Assembly (NCBI GenBank): GCA_023053545.1 | Contig: JAKZAN010000004.1 | Span: forward strand, 2,480,001 to 2,544,000 | DNA: 64,000 nucleotides | Reading direction: 5' to 3' | DNA from: Lepidurus packardi | Taxonomy: Eukaryota > Arthropoda > Branchiopoda > Notostraca > Triopsidae | Shown: in pieces, positions 11,926 through 24,500 of the stretch | Layout: the number at the start of each line of letters is the position of its first letter | Position numbering within the stretch: position 1 is the stretch's first letter | The notes under the pieces: generated by a model | Told to the model about the DNA's origin: nothing | What the model saw: only the letters and a program-made list of their open reading frames with translations | The model's database searches: none | Translations under genes and position numbers: made by a program

Positions 11926-12776
11926 CGCGCACTTTTAAATCACACCAACAAAATGCAAGACAAGAGCATGGAACTTCGTGTCTTCTTGTTTACGTGGGAG
12001 ACATAAGTTTGGTCAACCCATTGATAAAAGAGAAAGACTGAAGCGGAAAGGACAAGCAAAGACAGAAGACTACGAAACAAGCAGAGGAAGCGACCTAAGC
12101 GTCCCCAAGCGTGGGTTAATGGAGTTAACGAATTAAATATCAAGGAAACAATGAATTTTCATAATTTAATCTCATTTGAAACATTAAAGGACGTATATGA
12201 AATCAATTTGCTGTTAAGAAGCCAATGAGAAAATTTGCTGTTAGGAAGCCCACAATTAACGAAATTACAGTTATTAGAAGCTTATGAATAGACTAGGAAA
12301 ACTTCGTTTTTCGCTTACATGAAAGCAAGACCCGATTCAGGACTAACAACGGTCAACATAACGTCTATTCTTGGAATAAACTAATGAAACAAAAACACCC
12401 TGGATTCTAATTTCATGATTCCCATATCTACGTCATTTCGGCGCTTTTAACCCAAGCATGACAGACACAAACCAAAAAAAAAAAAAACCGCGCTTCTCTT
12501 CTCGAGCAAAAAACTTGAACGAGTATTTGAGGTTCTTTTTCTAACATGGCACTCCCAGTAGCTGTGTTTCTAAGTAATTTCAGGGAAACAGCTAAAAGGG
12601 GTGTGTATAAGACTTAACAATTGGCACTAGCTTTCTTTCGAGGCCATTCCTATACTAGGCTACGGATCATTTTCGGGGCTTTGATCCTTCAGATTCGTCA
12701 CATACAGTTTTAATACCCATCTACTTTATGGCCCAATTCTTCGAGCTAAAGAGAAAAAATACAATTAAATTCAGGC
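11926..12776. other. Intergenic, no gene seen
   Basis: About 850 bp. A 67-codon minus frame at 11940-12143 has one hydrophobic stretch but no other support. The rest is AT-rich with an A-run near 12473-12487. Confidence 0.4.
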
Positions 12777-15700
12777 TTATGGTAAAAAAAAATAGTTTAA
12801 ATTTACTTCGCGCTGTTCATCAACTTCGTCATGATCATGTTCCTGTTCTTCATCAGAGCCTTCATCCGAAGGAGCCGGTGTGGTAGCTCGGGAAGAGGTC
12901 GGAGAAGGTGGCTCGGATATGGGTCGAGGGTAATTTAGCCTACCAACGCCTACTTCGTCAATCAACGCCAATTCGGGGTACACCGCGTGCAACGCTTGTT
13001 GGCGTGCTTGGCGATAGTACTGCAAAAAGTAAAGAGAAGGTTACACAAATTTAAACTATTGGGAAAAATCAGAAAGAAAAACATTACGATTCCCAAACTT
13101 CTCCAATCCAAAAGATCTGAGAGACGTTCCGTTCGGTTTCGCTGGATGATACGTTGGCGTCGGTTTAACCGACAGAAATCGAACATGTACTGCGCTAGTT
13201 GAGTAATGGTATCGTCCAGGGATATAAAACGACGATCAACAATGTAGATGCCGTAACTTTGTGGATCTGCGATGTGCTCCGCCATAAAACAACCAAAACC
13301 TACACAAAATGATTCGAATTAACGTTATTTCCAAAGTAATATAATTATTATAAGCTAGAAGTCATCAAGCTGTAACGAATACTCAATTTTTTCCAGTACT
13401 TGTTAACCAAAACTAAAAATCCGACTCAAACACTGAATAAACGCCACCTAATAAGCACTGAACGTTTTCCCGCCATACGTTGCTACGGAAATATGAGGTG
13501 TCATACGCCGTATACGTCATACAAAACCACGTGACTAGCCAACCAATAGCAAAAATTCCACTATTTGAAAAATTCCTCCAATTTCACAACAATCTTATAT
13601 AAAATCCAAAATATCTTTGGATACTAGAGTTTCAGTTTTGTTTTATGAATGCGAAAGTTTTTGGTAGCTCTGAGCCTTGTGAAAGTGCGTGTGCATTAGT
13701 GAATTAACAAGCTACGTAGAGGAAATGCGTAAATTACATGTTTTGTTTCTTTTCTTTTCCATTTTTTTTTACCTGAAAGATTTGTTGTCATGGAAGGAAT
13801 TCCCATAACAGTACATTCCGCTGGCGTATAGCCCCAGGGCTCATAATAGCTGGGAAATACCCCTAAATGGCAACCTCGGACGAACTCTTCATAATCTAAT
13901 CCGAACAGCGGGTTTGTCGACGACAAGAACTCGGGATGGAAAATTACCTAGATTAAAAGAAACCATACTGTATTTCTTATAAAAGGAATGAGCTCAATAT
14001 GGACTATTACTTTCACTCTATCACTGCGGGTGTTAAACAGAGCGCAGCGCCTCAAGGCATTTAAAACGGGATCCAGTGCATCGTCAACGACATTGTGCGT
14101 CGTAATAGGAGGCAAAGTTGAGCGCTGAGCAGCGTAAATACAACGCTTGAGCCGAATGACGTCATCTTTTGTCATCAGTTCATCTTGTTCGGGAATACGG
14201 CCACTAAGAAAAACGTCACAAATGAATCTTCATGTAAAACAAGAAGGAAGGACAAAATCTTACGTTAAACAGATCTCGTACATCCTTTTGCCAACTTTCT
14301 GTTGCACATCGTGAACTGTGTCACGCAAACTTTTTGCAATAGCCTGACCTCTCAAGCTATCGACATTAAAGTTGTTCGTCTTGGCAGGAAAGATAAGAAA
14401 CGCAATAACAGTCTTATCGGAATTACTCACCTAAAAGAATGAATAAAACTGAATTAATTAAATCCAAAATTGAAATAGAATTTAATTATTTAATTCTAGA
14501 TCGAAATATCTCAATCAAAATTTAAATACAATTGAATATTTTGATTCCAGATCGTAATAAAACTGAATTATTTAAATCAAAATTGAAAAAAATTGACCAT
14601 GTAAATCCAAACAGAAATAGAATTGAAATATTTCATTAATTGGCAGCATAGGTAATAAATTACTTTTAATAAATGGTTGAGCCTGGCTAAGCCCTCAATA
14701 AATATGTCCGCGCCCTTGTTGCCGAACTCGTAGCGCCCAGCAATGAAAAAGTACAATGTTTTGTCCAAGTCGAAGTCATAATGGCTAAAAAAGAACAAGT
14801 CGTTAAAGCATAATCTCAATGCGCTTAACTCTTCAACTTCTTACCCATAAAAATGTCCCCTGACAAAGTCGTTGATTTTCTCCTTGCTCACCGCGTGCAA
14901 GTTCTGGAACTCGTGAAGTGCGCTGAATTTTTTCACGTTCAAACCATTCGGCGTAAGCACATCCGCTTTGCGCTTTAATAGATGCTGCGCTTCCAGACCC
15001 GTAATTTCCGAAACCGTCGTAAACGTATGAGCCAGGTTCGTGGCAGCGCGTTCCATGCAGTAACGATGATAAATCTCGCGTTTTCCAGCTTCCTCGTCCA
15101 CGTTAAACTACGAAATTTCAACAAATAGATAAATAATAATAATAATAATTATTATTATTATTAAAGGTATTCATTGTACAATTGATGTAAAGGGACACCT
15201 TAAGCTCACCTTATCTAAATTGTTATAGAAATCCACGTTACCCGCACACAAATACCTTCCCAAAAGGGTTGCGTGGGTGGTAAAGACAGTCGCGACGTCA
15301 ACCCCCCACAGTCTGAGCATAATGAGCCCCACGCCAGCGAGCCATTCATGGAAATGCGCGACGATGTGCGGTTTACTATCAGAGGTTTCAGTGGCAGCGT
15401 GTCGGAACTCCGCGATGAATTGAGCTACCATGAAACCGAAGACGACTGCGTCATTCGATTCTACGTCATGGTGAGGGATCCCAATGCTACTCTTGTCAAA
15501 CAGCTCATGTTTGTACTGATCAAGCTTCCATGCCGCTGAGCCAATGTCAAATAAGATAATAAAAGGGTTTCCATCAACCAACCAATTCCCAGTGACCACC
15601 TAATGAATGTTTAAAATTATTATTATTTTTTATTCCTATTAATATGACAATTACTCACCTTGAAACCTTGCTCTCGAACTCGGTTCACCGCAATTCCCAA

Positions 15701-16105
15701 AGCTGAATGCTTGGGAAACTCAAAGAGCTCAACTTCTTGTCGAGCACAAGCTTCTTTATACGGACCAATCAGAACATATTGGTCGCCTAATTCTTCCACA
15801 GAAACGGCGGCTTTTGATCTGATAACCGTGTAGATTCCTCCCACTAAGAAAGCATAATCATTAATGAGTAAGTAGGCAGTCAATTTGCTAAAATGGAACT
15901 GAATTTATGACTATTGTATCTATATTGTCTTCGAAGGGTGGAAAAGCTGGAGAAAGTGAGAAGATTTACCTTTGTTTGCGGCTTCCCATGCAATTTCGAA
16001 AGTCCACCTGTTTTCCAAAGCTGCCGATTCTCCGCCATCCAAGTATGCGCCGAGATCATGTGCGCTTTCGACACGATAAAACCGGCGAGACATACGGGTA
16101 GACAT
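12777..16105 (-). CDS. GYS: Glycogen synthase (GT3 family)
   Basis: About ten short exons encode a full glycogen [starch] synthase, which transfers glucose from UDP-glucose to glycogen in the cytosol. I chose the start at 16105 ([18 protein letters not shown]). Landmarks in order: [12 protein letters not shown] | [101 protein letters not shown]; the active-site exon with [14 protein letters not shown]; and the arginine cluster used by glucose-6-phosphate ([20 protein letters not shown]). The C-terminus keeps the regulatory pattern [13 protein letters not shown] followed by an acidic S-E-D tract, matching GSK3 sites 3a-c primed by CK2 site 5. RVES near the N-terminus may be the site 2 counterpart. 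Introns are 60-110 bp except one of about 470 bp (13303-13773). Confidence 0.97.
13528..13637 (+). promoter_or_regulatory. Promoter-like motif cluster inside a glycogen synthase intron
   Basis: On the plus strand, antisense to the gene, are CACGTG (13528-13533), CCAAT (13543-13547), TATATAAAA (13596-13604) and an arthropod-style initiator TCAGT (13632-13636). The TATA-to-initiator spacing is slightly long. No downstream gene is evident; the next ATG (about 13645) opens only a very short frame. Confidence 0.25.
15131..15164. repeat. (AAT)n/(ATT)n palindromic microsatellite
   Basis: A run of AAT repeats turns directly into ATT repeats within a glycogen synthase intron, forming a near-perfect palindrome. 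Confidence 0.85.
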
Positions 16106-17039
16106 GGCGAGCAGCCAACTGAAAACCAAGCATTAAATTACACCTTGTACCTCTAAGGAAATTTAATTCGTCTCTTAAGGTAATCAAGAGAATCCCGGTC
16201 TTTCCATGCGGATTGGGAATTAATCTACAAAGGTTATCCAAGGCACGTTCAATTCAAGAACGCTCTGCATTTACATAGTAAGTTCATTGAACTTGACCAA
16301 TCTAGGTTCAAGTTAAGAGCGCTAGGGTTAATTTAGTTAATAAAGTTGAGTCTCTATATAACAAGTTTAATTTGAAAAAAATACATGGAAAAGATCACGT
16401 TTTTTAAGAATGTCATGTTCAGTAAGCGAGGAACTAAACAAGGTTAATATGATAGAAAAAGAAGTCGCTTAAGCTTCGCAATTCAGCCTTGCCACTATGT
16501 CAACAAATCAAATATAGAATGCATTTAAATATTAATCATTAGGATTCACTTGATTATATTGTTGGAATAAATCTGGTGAACAATGAAGCGATGACGTTAT
16601 AGAAAAGCTGGTTTGGGGGGAAACAAACCGGCGTTGTTAATAAGGAAATTGAAAATTGTATTGAGCAATTACTTACTGTATTTAAGTAGACAAAATGACA
16701 AACAAAGAATGAGACGTGCGAAACCTAAAGGTCAGTCCTTGAAGGAGAACCAGCACGAGACCTGACGATGAGTACGTCACATCGAAAATATCAACACAGG
16801 AATAGGCATCCGAAAAAGATTCGAGTGGCCTTAAAAGGCGAACAACGAACGTGGCAATTCAAAATTAGAGGAATCCTACGGTTAGCTATTCGCCACGGAA
16901 ACCTAAAAGGGAATTTCTCGGTACTTCGCAGAAATGTAAACAACGCTCAACCTAACTAATCTAGAGCAATAAAGGAATCCTAGTGCATACAATAAGATTA
17001 TTTAAGAGATTATTTATGTTACCTGATATTAAATAATAG
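16106..17039. other. Region upstream of glycogen synthase
   Basis: About 930 bp that should contain the glycogen synthase promoter and 5' UTR. A 63-codon plus frame at 16768-16959 is basic but unrecognisable. No repeat structure is obvious. Confidence 0.4.
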
Positions 17040-17900
17040 CACTAAATACGTAATACGTGTTGATTTTCTGGGTGTCATATCTAATAGACGCTTGAAATTT
17101 GAAGACCATATTAAAAATGTGCGAGAGAAAGGCATGAAAGCAGTCGGACTTTTAAACTGGCAGGGACAACATGTGGTGCGGATATAAATTTATTACTGAC
17201 AATTTACAAAAACTTAATCAGGTCAAAATTACAGTACGCATGTTTTGTGTATAAAAACGTAAATTCGCACAAACTTAAAGCTTTGGAAACAATTCAAAAC
17301 AGGGCATTAAGAAACATATTTGGTGCAACAAAAACAACCCCTATCGGTGTACTTCAATGCATATCGAGTATCCTGACACTAAGTCACAGAAGAACACTTC
17401 TTGAAAACATATATCTAAACAGAATAGTCGAGTGCCATAGAGATGACCCTATAGTGTTGGACATTGTTAAGAAACGATCCCCCATTGGGGATAGATATAT
17501 CGGAATCAAAACCTGGTTCAAAATATAAAAAACAAATAGTACCAAAGAGATTACAGTGCAATTATTTTTAGCTTATAATTATAATGGTTGTAAAAGAACA
17601 TACACCGACGGCTCAAAAGATAACGATGGCTTGGTAGGAAGTAGAGTTTTTATTAAAGAAACGAAGGAAACCCTGGGATACGCACTACAAACCCCACTCT
17701 TCTATTTTTACGGCAGAACTTACTGCAATCGAAAAAGCCATGGTGTACATACTGGAACAGCCAACGGGAAAATAGCTTATGTTGTCATACTCGCAAGCAG
17801 CGCTAACCGCATTAAAATGTGGGGAAATAGACATTACTATCAGATAATTCAAAAGATTCAAAGTGACGTAAGAAAATTGACAGATAGCAGTGATATATAA
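17040..17900 (+). mobile_element. Decayed non-LTR retrotransposon fragment (RT end and RNase H)
   Basis: The plus strand encodes, in shifting frames, the late reverse-transcriptase motif FLGVI followed by FEDHIKNVREKGMKAVGLLN, then LKALETIQNRALRNIFGATK and TLSHRRTLLENIYL. Next comes the opening of RNase H, RTYTDGSK. This order is that of the C-terminal half of Jockey/R1-type LINE ORF2. Several frame breaks and the missing upstream RT core show it is a dead fragment. Confidence 0.8.
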
Positions 17901-17974
17901 TAATCACGTAAAGTAAAGCTATATAGTAATTTGAACTTGTTTAGTATAATTATTTACCTAAAACATTTTGCAAA

Positions 17975-20307
17975 CTAAAATATTTTTTTGGGGGTGGACA
18001 AAATGGTGATGAATTTCTCGCTTATGAAGGCTAAAAGGGAAGCCAAGACACCAAGACCTAAAATGAGAAAAGCAGTTTGAACCTGGACCAGAGTTAGCGG
18101 AGGATCTTTGGATGAACCAACTAAATTACGCATATAAAAGCAACTAACTCGAGGCACATATAAAGTTTCGTAATACACAAGTAAACCGGCTTCGGTGGCA
18201 CACAAAACCCTAATAATTTCACTGAATAAACATAAGAGATTCAGAAGTCCTGCGATGTTACCATTTGTGTAAAATCTGCCTTAACGCTGGCACAAGTCTT
18301 GAAGCGTGCCAACCGACTAAATCCAAACCAACTCCTTTCTCCTGAGCCATGGTTATTCGGCACTTTCTAGTTCTCCGGAAGTCTGCAGAAATTGCGGATT
18401 CTGCCATTGGGATTCCCTATTTAAAACGAACAGTTACGCTATAAAGGAAAATTTGGTTGTATATTTTACTGTAATGAAAGCATAACGGCCTCCCAATACC
18501 AATTGAATGGCATCTCCATCAGTTTTGGCAAAAGACTCGGGATTGCTGCGAAATAAATCTCCAATTTCTTTGGCCAACCCAGATTCTGCTTCCTAAGAAA
18601 TACAACTTGCTTTTCTTGCTAAGAAATTAGTAACAAATTGTACCACAAAATAATCTGAAAATATTTGGCCTTTATACGCTACAGGTTTCAACGTCCGCTT
18701 TGTTACGAAGTCTTGTAGAGTGTTAATTAGCGGCTCTGGCATGGGCGCAGTAATAAACGAGATAAGAATAGATGTGTAAGAGAATACTACGACAAAAGCT
18801 CCAAGGTTCCATGTAGCAGCTAAAAAGCGCCCGGGCAAATACTTGGGACTAAACCCGCCTGCAATTACCTTCGTTAAAACTTGTGTACAAGATCAAAACT
18901 CTTGACAGTACCTTGCCCGGTAATTAAAGCAATATTATACAACACATCCAAGCCTAAATCTGTGGCATGACCCGAGATTCGAGCCACAAACCACATGGCT
19001 AGTCCTACACATATAATACTTGCAATCACGCAAAGCCATACCTACACAAAATGCACAACTAAATAATTCCAAGGTAATAAAGTAAAAATTCCTCGTACTT
19101 CAAAATTGAACGGTCTAGTATTTGAAAGTAAATCGTAAAGAATCATTGGTGGTGGGATTACTACTGCCCATCGACCATAATACGTTGGCCAAACAACGGC
19201 AAGGTTCAGCTGCAGATCATAGAGATTTGCATAAACGGCTACATCAATTTCCTAAACATATAAAAAGTATTTTCCTTTCTACGTTCGACCAACAGAGAAC
19301 ACGTGCTGAAACGTTCTCCAAACAATATAGGTATTGACCATCTAAGTAGTACGTACGTTCCTAGATGACAACCCTTTCAGTCCATTCGCTGTTCCGTTTA
19401 GTACCACACCATACGTACGCTCGGCTGGTTCAACAATGGCGTACCTAATCCACAAGATTGAATACTCCACAGTAATAAATCAAAGATAAGAATTGTATTC
19501 AATAAGCAGCAATAAGTTGTGGTCTAAAACTTACATGAATCCAATTCGCTTTGCAAGATCGGTAAAGAGATCGATATCTTTTCCGCTCCATTTTAAGACG
19601 CCATCTACTTCCGATCGTACCACAAACGGTCTTGCCTATTAGGATCACTAATGCATGTGGGATGTTTGTTAGCAGAAATTACCTCAGTTGTACCCACAAT
19701 AACCGCCTGGTTTTGCCATTGACTCTTACTGCAAAGCACGGTATTTGCTGAGAGCAAGCTTTTAGTCGTACCGTGAGCACTAACCATGAGATTTGATAGA
19801 ACTTCGATACCAGGTGATGGAGGTTTTAGTAGTCTGAAGCCTTTAGAGCACGAAAGTTCGATGTTCAGCGACCAAACGAGGGAGCCTTGTTCAAAACGAA
19901 TGGATGAACTGTGGAACTTGTCTGGAGGAGTGGGCTTAGTCGTTAAGATCATAAAATTCCGAGTCTGCGTCATATTTGGCTCTAGATTTCACGTTTATAA
20001 TCCTTACACTTCCTTAAAGAAAAGTTTGAATTTACTTTGACGCGGTCTGATGCTCGTAGGTACTAAAGGAAACAAATTATGCTTTAACTGCAAATCACGA
20101 ATTACTATTTTGACCATTTCCTGTTGGTTACTCGACAAGCTATGAAACCCGGCGTCATAAAAGATTGTTACTAAAAAAATCGAAAAATTCATCGAAATTC
20201 AATTATTAGTTAATTACAAGGTATACGCTATAAGAATTAATCGAACCTGAACTGTGGGTCTTGCACCCTCCAAAGAGCACAATTACGAGGATTACTACTT
20301 CGAGCAT
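17975..20307 (-). CDS. Ionotropic receptor (IR) / iGluR-like channel, copy 1
   Basis: The ATG at 20307 opens a signal peptide (MLEVVILVIVLFGGCKTHSS). The following exons give IFYDAGFHSLSSNQQEMVKI (partial amino domain), a segment at about 19985-19632 (PPDKF, SLVWSLNIE, CSKGFRLLKP), a lobe-1 ligand-binding exon (VLKWSGKDIDLFTDLAKRIG), M1 (VWLCVIASIICVGLAMWFVA), a pore/M3 exon with the receptor hallmark in the form FSYTSILISFIT (about 18740-18800), lobe 2 (LDLVGWHASRLVPALRQILH) and M4 (TAFLILGLGVLASLLAFISE). Introns are short and I saw no stop in the exons checked. IRs are ligand-gated cation channels used mainly in chemosensation. Ligand cannot be predicted. A close paralogue lies at 33847-36776. 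Confidence 0.88.
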
Positions 20308-21581
20308 AATTTGGAATGAGAACTCCTTACGAGCGTCTTTGAGAATTGAGGTTATATAGCAAAATGTATCATTATCTGCTACTAGCATTAGCAAGCCTGC
20401 TTCATGAATTTACAAGTTATTTGTTGGCTGAAATCCATTCAAAATTAAAGTAAACAATAATGAGTTCATTGATAATTTATAGCGTGTCCAGATTCAATAC
20501 AATTACGTCGACACAACTTCACAGTCAACAGAGGGGCGAGGCTGCACTATTAGATGGCGCGCAACCTATATATTGTGGGTGGCGCTGCTAAGCTTATTAT
20601 TAAAGAAATATTTTAAAGGAGTATTGCGTCTGCAAGGTGAAATGTAAAAGCGCTAATGCACTATTATATATATTTTCTTTTTTTTTTTTTTTTTACAAAT
20701 TATATCCTTTGATAATTTATAATTCTAAAGCAAAATCTCGTGTGTTAATTATTTTTCTAATTATTTTATCCTAGCGTGAAGCACGAACAGGTTAAGATAG
20801 ACCTAGGTTAGGTTAAGTTTAAGTTATTTTTTTTTTTCTAAATAACCGGCGTAGGCTCACGCCTACAGCCTCGAGCTTTATTTGGTATACGGTTGCACAG
20901 TACATCGTCACGGTTTTTCTTTAGGGTAGGGATAGGTGTAATACCAAGGTACTACCCCTTGGGGGGAAGAGGGGGGATACAGGACCAGGTTGCGGAAAGG
21001 AGGGGGTGGGGGAGTTAAGTTAGGTTATTTTAGAAGTCAGACTCATACTTTTGTGTTTGAACAATTTTCGCGTACACGAAAAAAAGCAAAACTACGAATA
21101 CGGAAACATACATATCCCAGACACTAATTTGTTCTATTTTTCTAAGGAAAATTTCATGCAAATTGGGTACAGTTATGAAGTTACCCTGCTTACCGTGTAT
21201 TGCGCAACTCAATGCGCGTTCATGTCCTAAAATGCAAAGCCTAGCGCGCCTTTTAGCGATTGCTTGTAAAACAAGCTAAGCTAAACGGGGGACTTATTTG
21301 TTATTTTTACAAATAGTTAAAAACTGCCATTGTCGGGTTTAATGTTTATTTACGATATGTTCTGTAATATTATGTATAATGTAAGTCAGGAACAATAACA
21401 AGTTTATTAACTAGAAATCAACGAATTACCCCCTCAGAACTCTTCACTCTATTGGTTATTCCTTTTTCCATAACAAGGACAGCATATTTGATCTATACTT
21501 GGACTAAAATTCCGAGCTCCTCTCGATCAGTAGTTTCTTTTTCTTTTCATGCAAATGATAATACAGTTCATCTAATTTGTT
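20308..21581. other. Intergenic with one dispersed-repeat copy
   Basis: Upstream of IR copy 1 and downstream of aminopeptidase P. About 20820-21015 is a copy of the dispersed repeat also seen split at 48.0 and 54.3 kb. Short T-runs occur at 20680-20695 and 20826-20837. Confidence 0.6.
20820..21015. repeat. Dispersed repeat, uninterrupted copy
   Basis: T-run, AACCGG, a small GTAGGC..GCCTAC hairpin, then TACGGTTGCACAGTACATCG, GGGATAGGTG and a G-rich tail. The same order appears at 48030-48126 joined to 54274-54365, where it is interrupted by a transposon. No coding potential seen. Confidence 0.7.
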
Positions 21582-24500
21582 TTACACACACACAAGGTAT
21601 TTGCCTAGATTTATGGCCATGACGATGAACGCTAACGTGGACCCTAGAGTTGGGTGAAGACCTGCTGACCGCGTGCAATCTTCAGAAATATGACCGGTTC
21701 TGGCCATGAGCCAGTAAAAGCCCTTCATGCGATTCTGCTTCTTGAGCTCCTCACCCACTTTGGTCCTCAACATTGCGTTGTATTCGTTCAACCACTTCCG
21801 CTAAAAATATATTAGGCTCTTTTCATTTCTCGAGCAAGATAGGTGAACAGAATTTCGTATTTTCTTACCTGTTTCACGCTCAAAAGTTCGGTCATAATCA
21901 GGTTAGGCTCGTAAGGCACGAGTGTGACCGTCTCGAACGTCATATACCTCCCATCAAATTTATGCTAAACGTGAAAAAAAGGAATAAATTAAGTTATTAG
22001 TAATCTAACTAGTTATTTAAATAAATATGAGAGCATTACGGCGGTGGCATGGAGAAGAACTCGTACAATGTTCTCAATACGGATCCCAAAGTTGTTATCT
22101 TCATAATAGCCCGGTTCTACCTTAACAAAATTTAACTTCAAAATCCTATTAAAAGAAACACTTTGCTAGCTTTTACCAATGGATAAGAAATAATTCTCTT
22201 CTAGTCGGTAAGGATCATTGGAATAAATCCTCACACGAGTTGGACTCTCATGGACACTTAAAAAAGCCCCAATACCATGGCCAGTACCGTGCCGGTAGTC
22301 TAGACCAATACTGAACAAGTGACTTCTCGCGACAACATCAATTTTGGAATCTTCGGTTCCTTCAGGAAAGATCAAACTTGATAAATCGATGTTTCCCATC
22401 AACACTCTCGTGTACGTCTCTTTATGCCAGTTCGTCGGAGTGCCAAAATGGAAGGTACGTGTCACATCCGTTGTGCCGTCTTCAAAAATAGAAAAAAATG
22501 CATAAGAAGATAAAATAGGAAGCGATGAACAATAAATTAAGCAAAAAATCTCACCAAAATACTGTCCCCCTGAATCGAGTAAGAATAATGACGAATTATC
22601 TATTTTGGCGTTAGTCTCAGGAGTCGGCGAATAATGTATGATGGCACCATTGGCCCCAAAACCGGCTATTGTCCCAAAACTAGCTCCTTTGGATAGCAAC
22701 TGACTGGACCGAAACTCCTGCAACTTGGAAACGACCTTTAACTCATCCCATTCTTTCCCAGCTTGAACCTGCACCACAAAACACAATTATTGTATTATTT
22801 TTCTATGAATTAACTAATTTACTTCTTCTTCCAAGAGCGCCATAAAATCACACAAGGCTACTGCGTCTTTCAAATGCGCGTTTTTCATGTTGCTTACTTC
22901 CAATGTGTTCTTTTTAGCCTTCAAGAAAATAATTGGCGATTGACCTAAGCTCCTTTGACCCTCAGGTATCTATAAAAACCGAATTAAAAGTCCCTCAAGG
23001 TACTTTTAAGCTGTTAACGAATTACTGTCCTATAGATGGCGTAGCTCGAACCTCCAGAATACGTGACCTTGCTAGGTACCAAAACAGTGCGTAAATCCTT
23101 CACCAAAGTCGGCAAATCTAGCCAAATGTGACCGTAATTCCTTATTCTGTTCAAACATTAACATAATCATGTTAGAAAGGACAATTATCAATTAATCTAA
23201 CAAATGTCTTACTGGGCGCAATCTGCAGAATCGCAGCCAATGCTTCCCAGGTGCTTTCGTACGGCATCACTTATTTTATCTTCGTCGACGTACAAAACAA
23301 TTAATTGAGTCGAAATAAAGGCATAGGAGTAAAACAAAGGGTTTTCTTCCACATCCGCGCCTCGAAGATTGAACAACCATGCGATTTCATCCAAGGCCGT
23401 CACAACCATACCGTCGCTGCCCATTTCTTGCAGTTCTTTCCGGACCATGTCCACTTTCGCCAACCAAGGTTGTCCTGTTGAAGGTAAGAAACAAAAAGTA
23501 CGTCACACAAAACCTTTCCATTATTTTTTTCTTTAAAAAACCCTAAAAAACATCAAGGAAATGAGACATAAAAGCGGTGAAAAGACATAATTTGTTACAA
23601 AATGTGGACAAATTGAATTAAAATGGATTTTACTATTTAATTATTTTTTTTTAAATTACCAGCAAAGTCAAGGGAGTGTACGTACACCGTTGCGTTGGAC
23701 ACTGGAGGACGACCGTCAGCCCACGTCCAAATCATATCTACTAAATTCTGGGTGACAGGTTCCAAATTTATCCCCGCTTCGTCTGAAATGAGAAAATACT
23801 ACAGTAGAATTTGACTGCAAGTTTGGAAAATTAACACTTCTTTTGTGTTTACTTAATTCCGCTTTCAATTGCAGCCATGTGCTCGCTCCCATGAGCTTAG
23901 GGTCCACCCCCACAGTATCGTTGAACTTGAGAACGCTTGTAAGCCATTCAACAATTGTAGGGACCTTTTAACAATTGCTTTTTATTAACGTTTTTATATT
24001 AAATTGACATTTGGTGTTTGTCAAGAGGTCGGCATTACGTTTTCTCGCCCTTCTTTCATGAGGAGCCAATTACAGTCCAGTTGTTGGTCGGCCTGCAAAT
24101 AATACCGGTTATCGGTCCATACTGCGGCCGAATCCATGATAACCACAGCCGTACCCGCACTACCAGTAAATCCACTCATGTAGGCGCGACGAGCATCCCG
24201 TAGTGACGTATATTCGCTCTTTGGAAGATAAATTATTGAATTGTTAATTATGAAAATATTTTTTCATGAAACAAAGAGGCGCCTTAATAGCTAAGCGAGT
24301 AATTAGTTGCCTTTATTTCTGTGAAGTACTTTACTTTTTTAAGTACATGCGTACTTAACTAGTGTAAACAGTAAGTACTATACAATTACATAACATAATA
24401 CTAAGGTGTAAATAGATAACGTATTGAGTAAGTAGGAAACTTATGGAATAAGTAAAATACATATTACAAAAGTACCTAAGTTCGAATGTACGTACTAATT

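Noticed and set aside
20790-20820. Telomere-like TTAGG units (CTAGGTTAGGTTAAG)
   Set aside because: Only about two units; too short to be an interstitial telomeric array.
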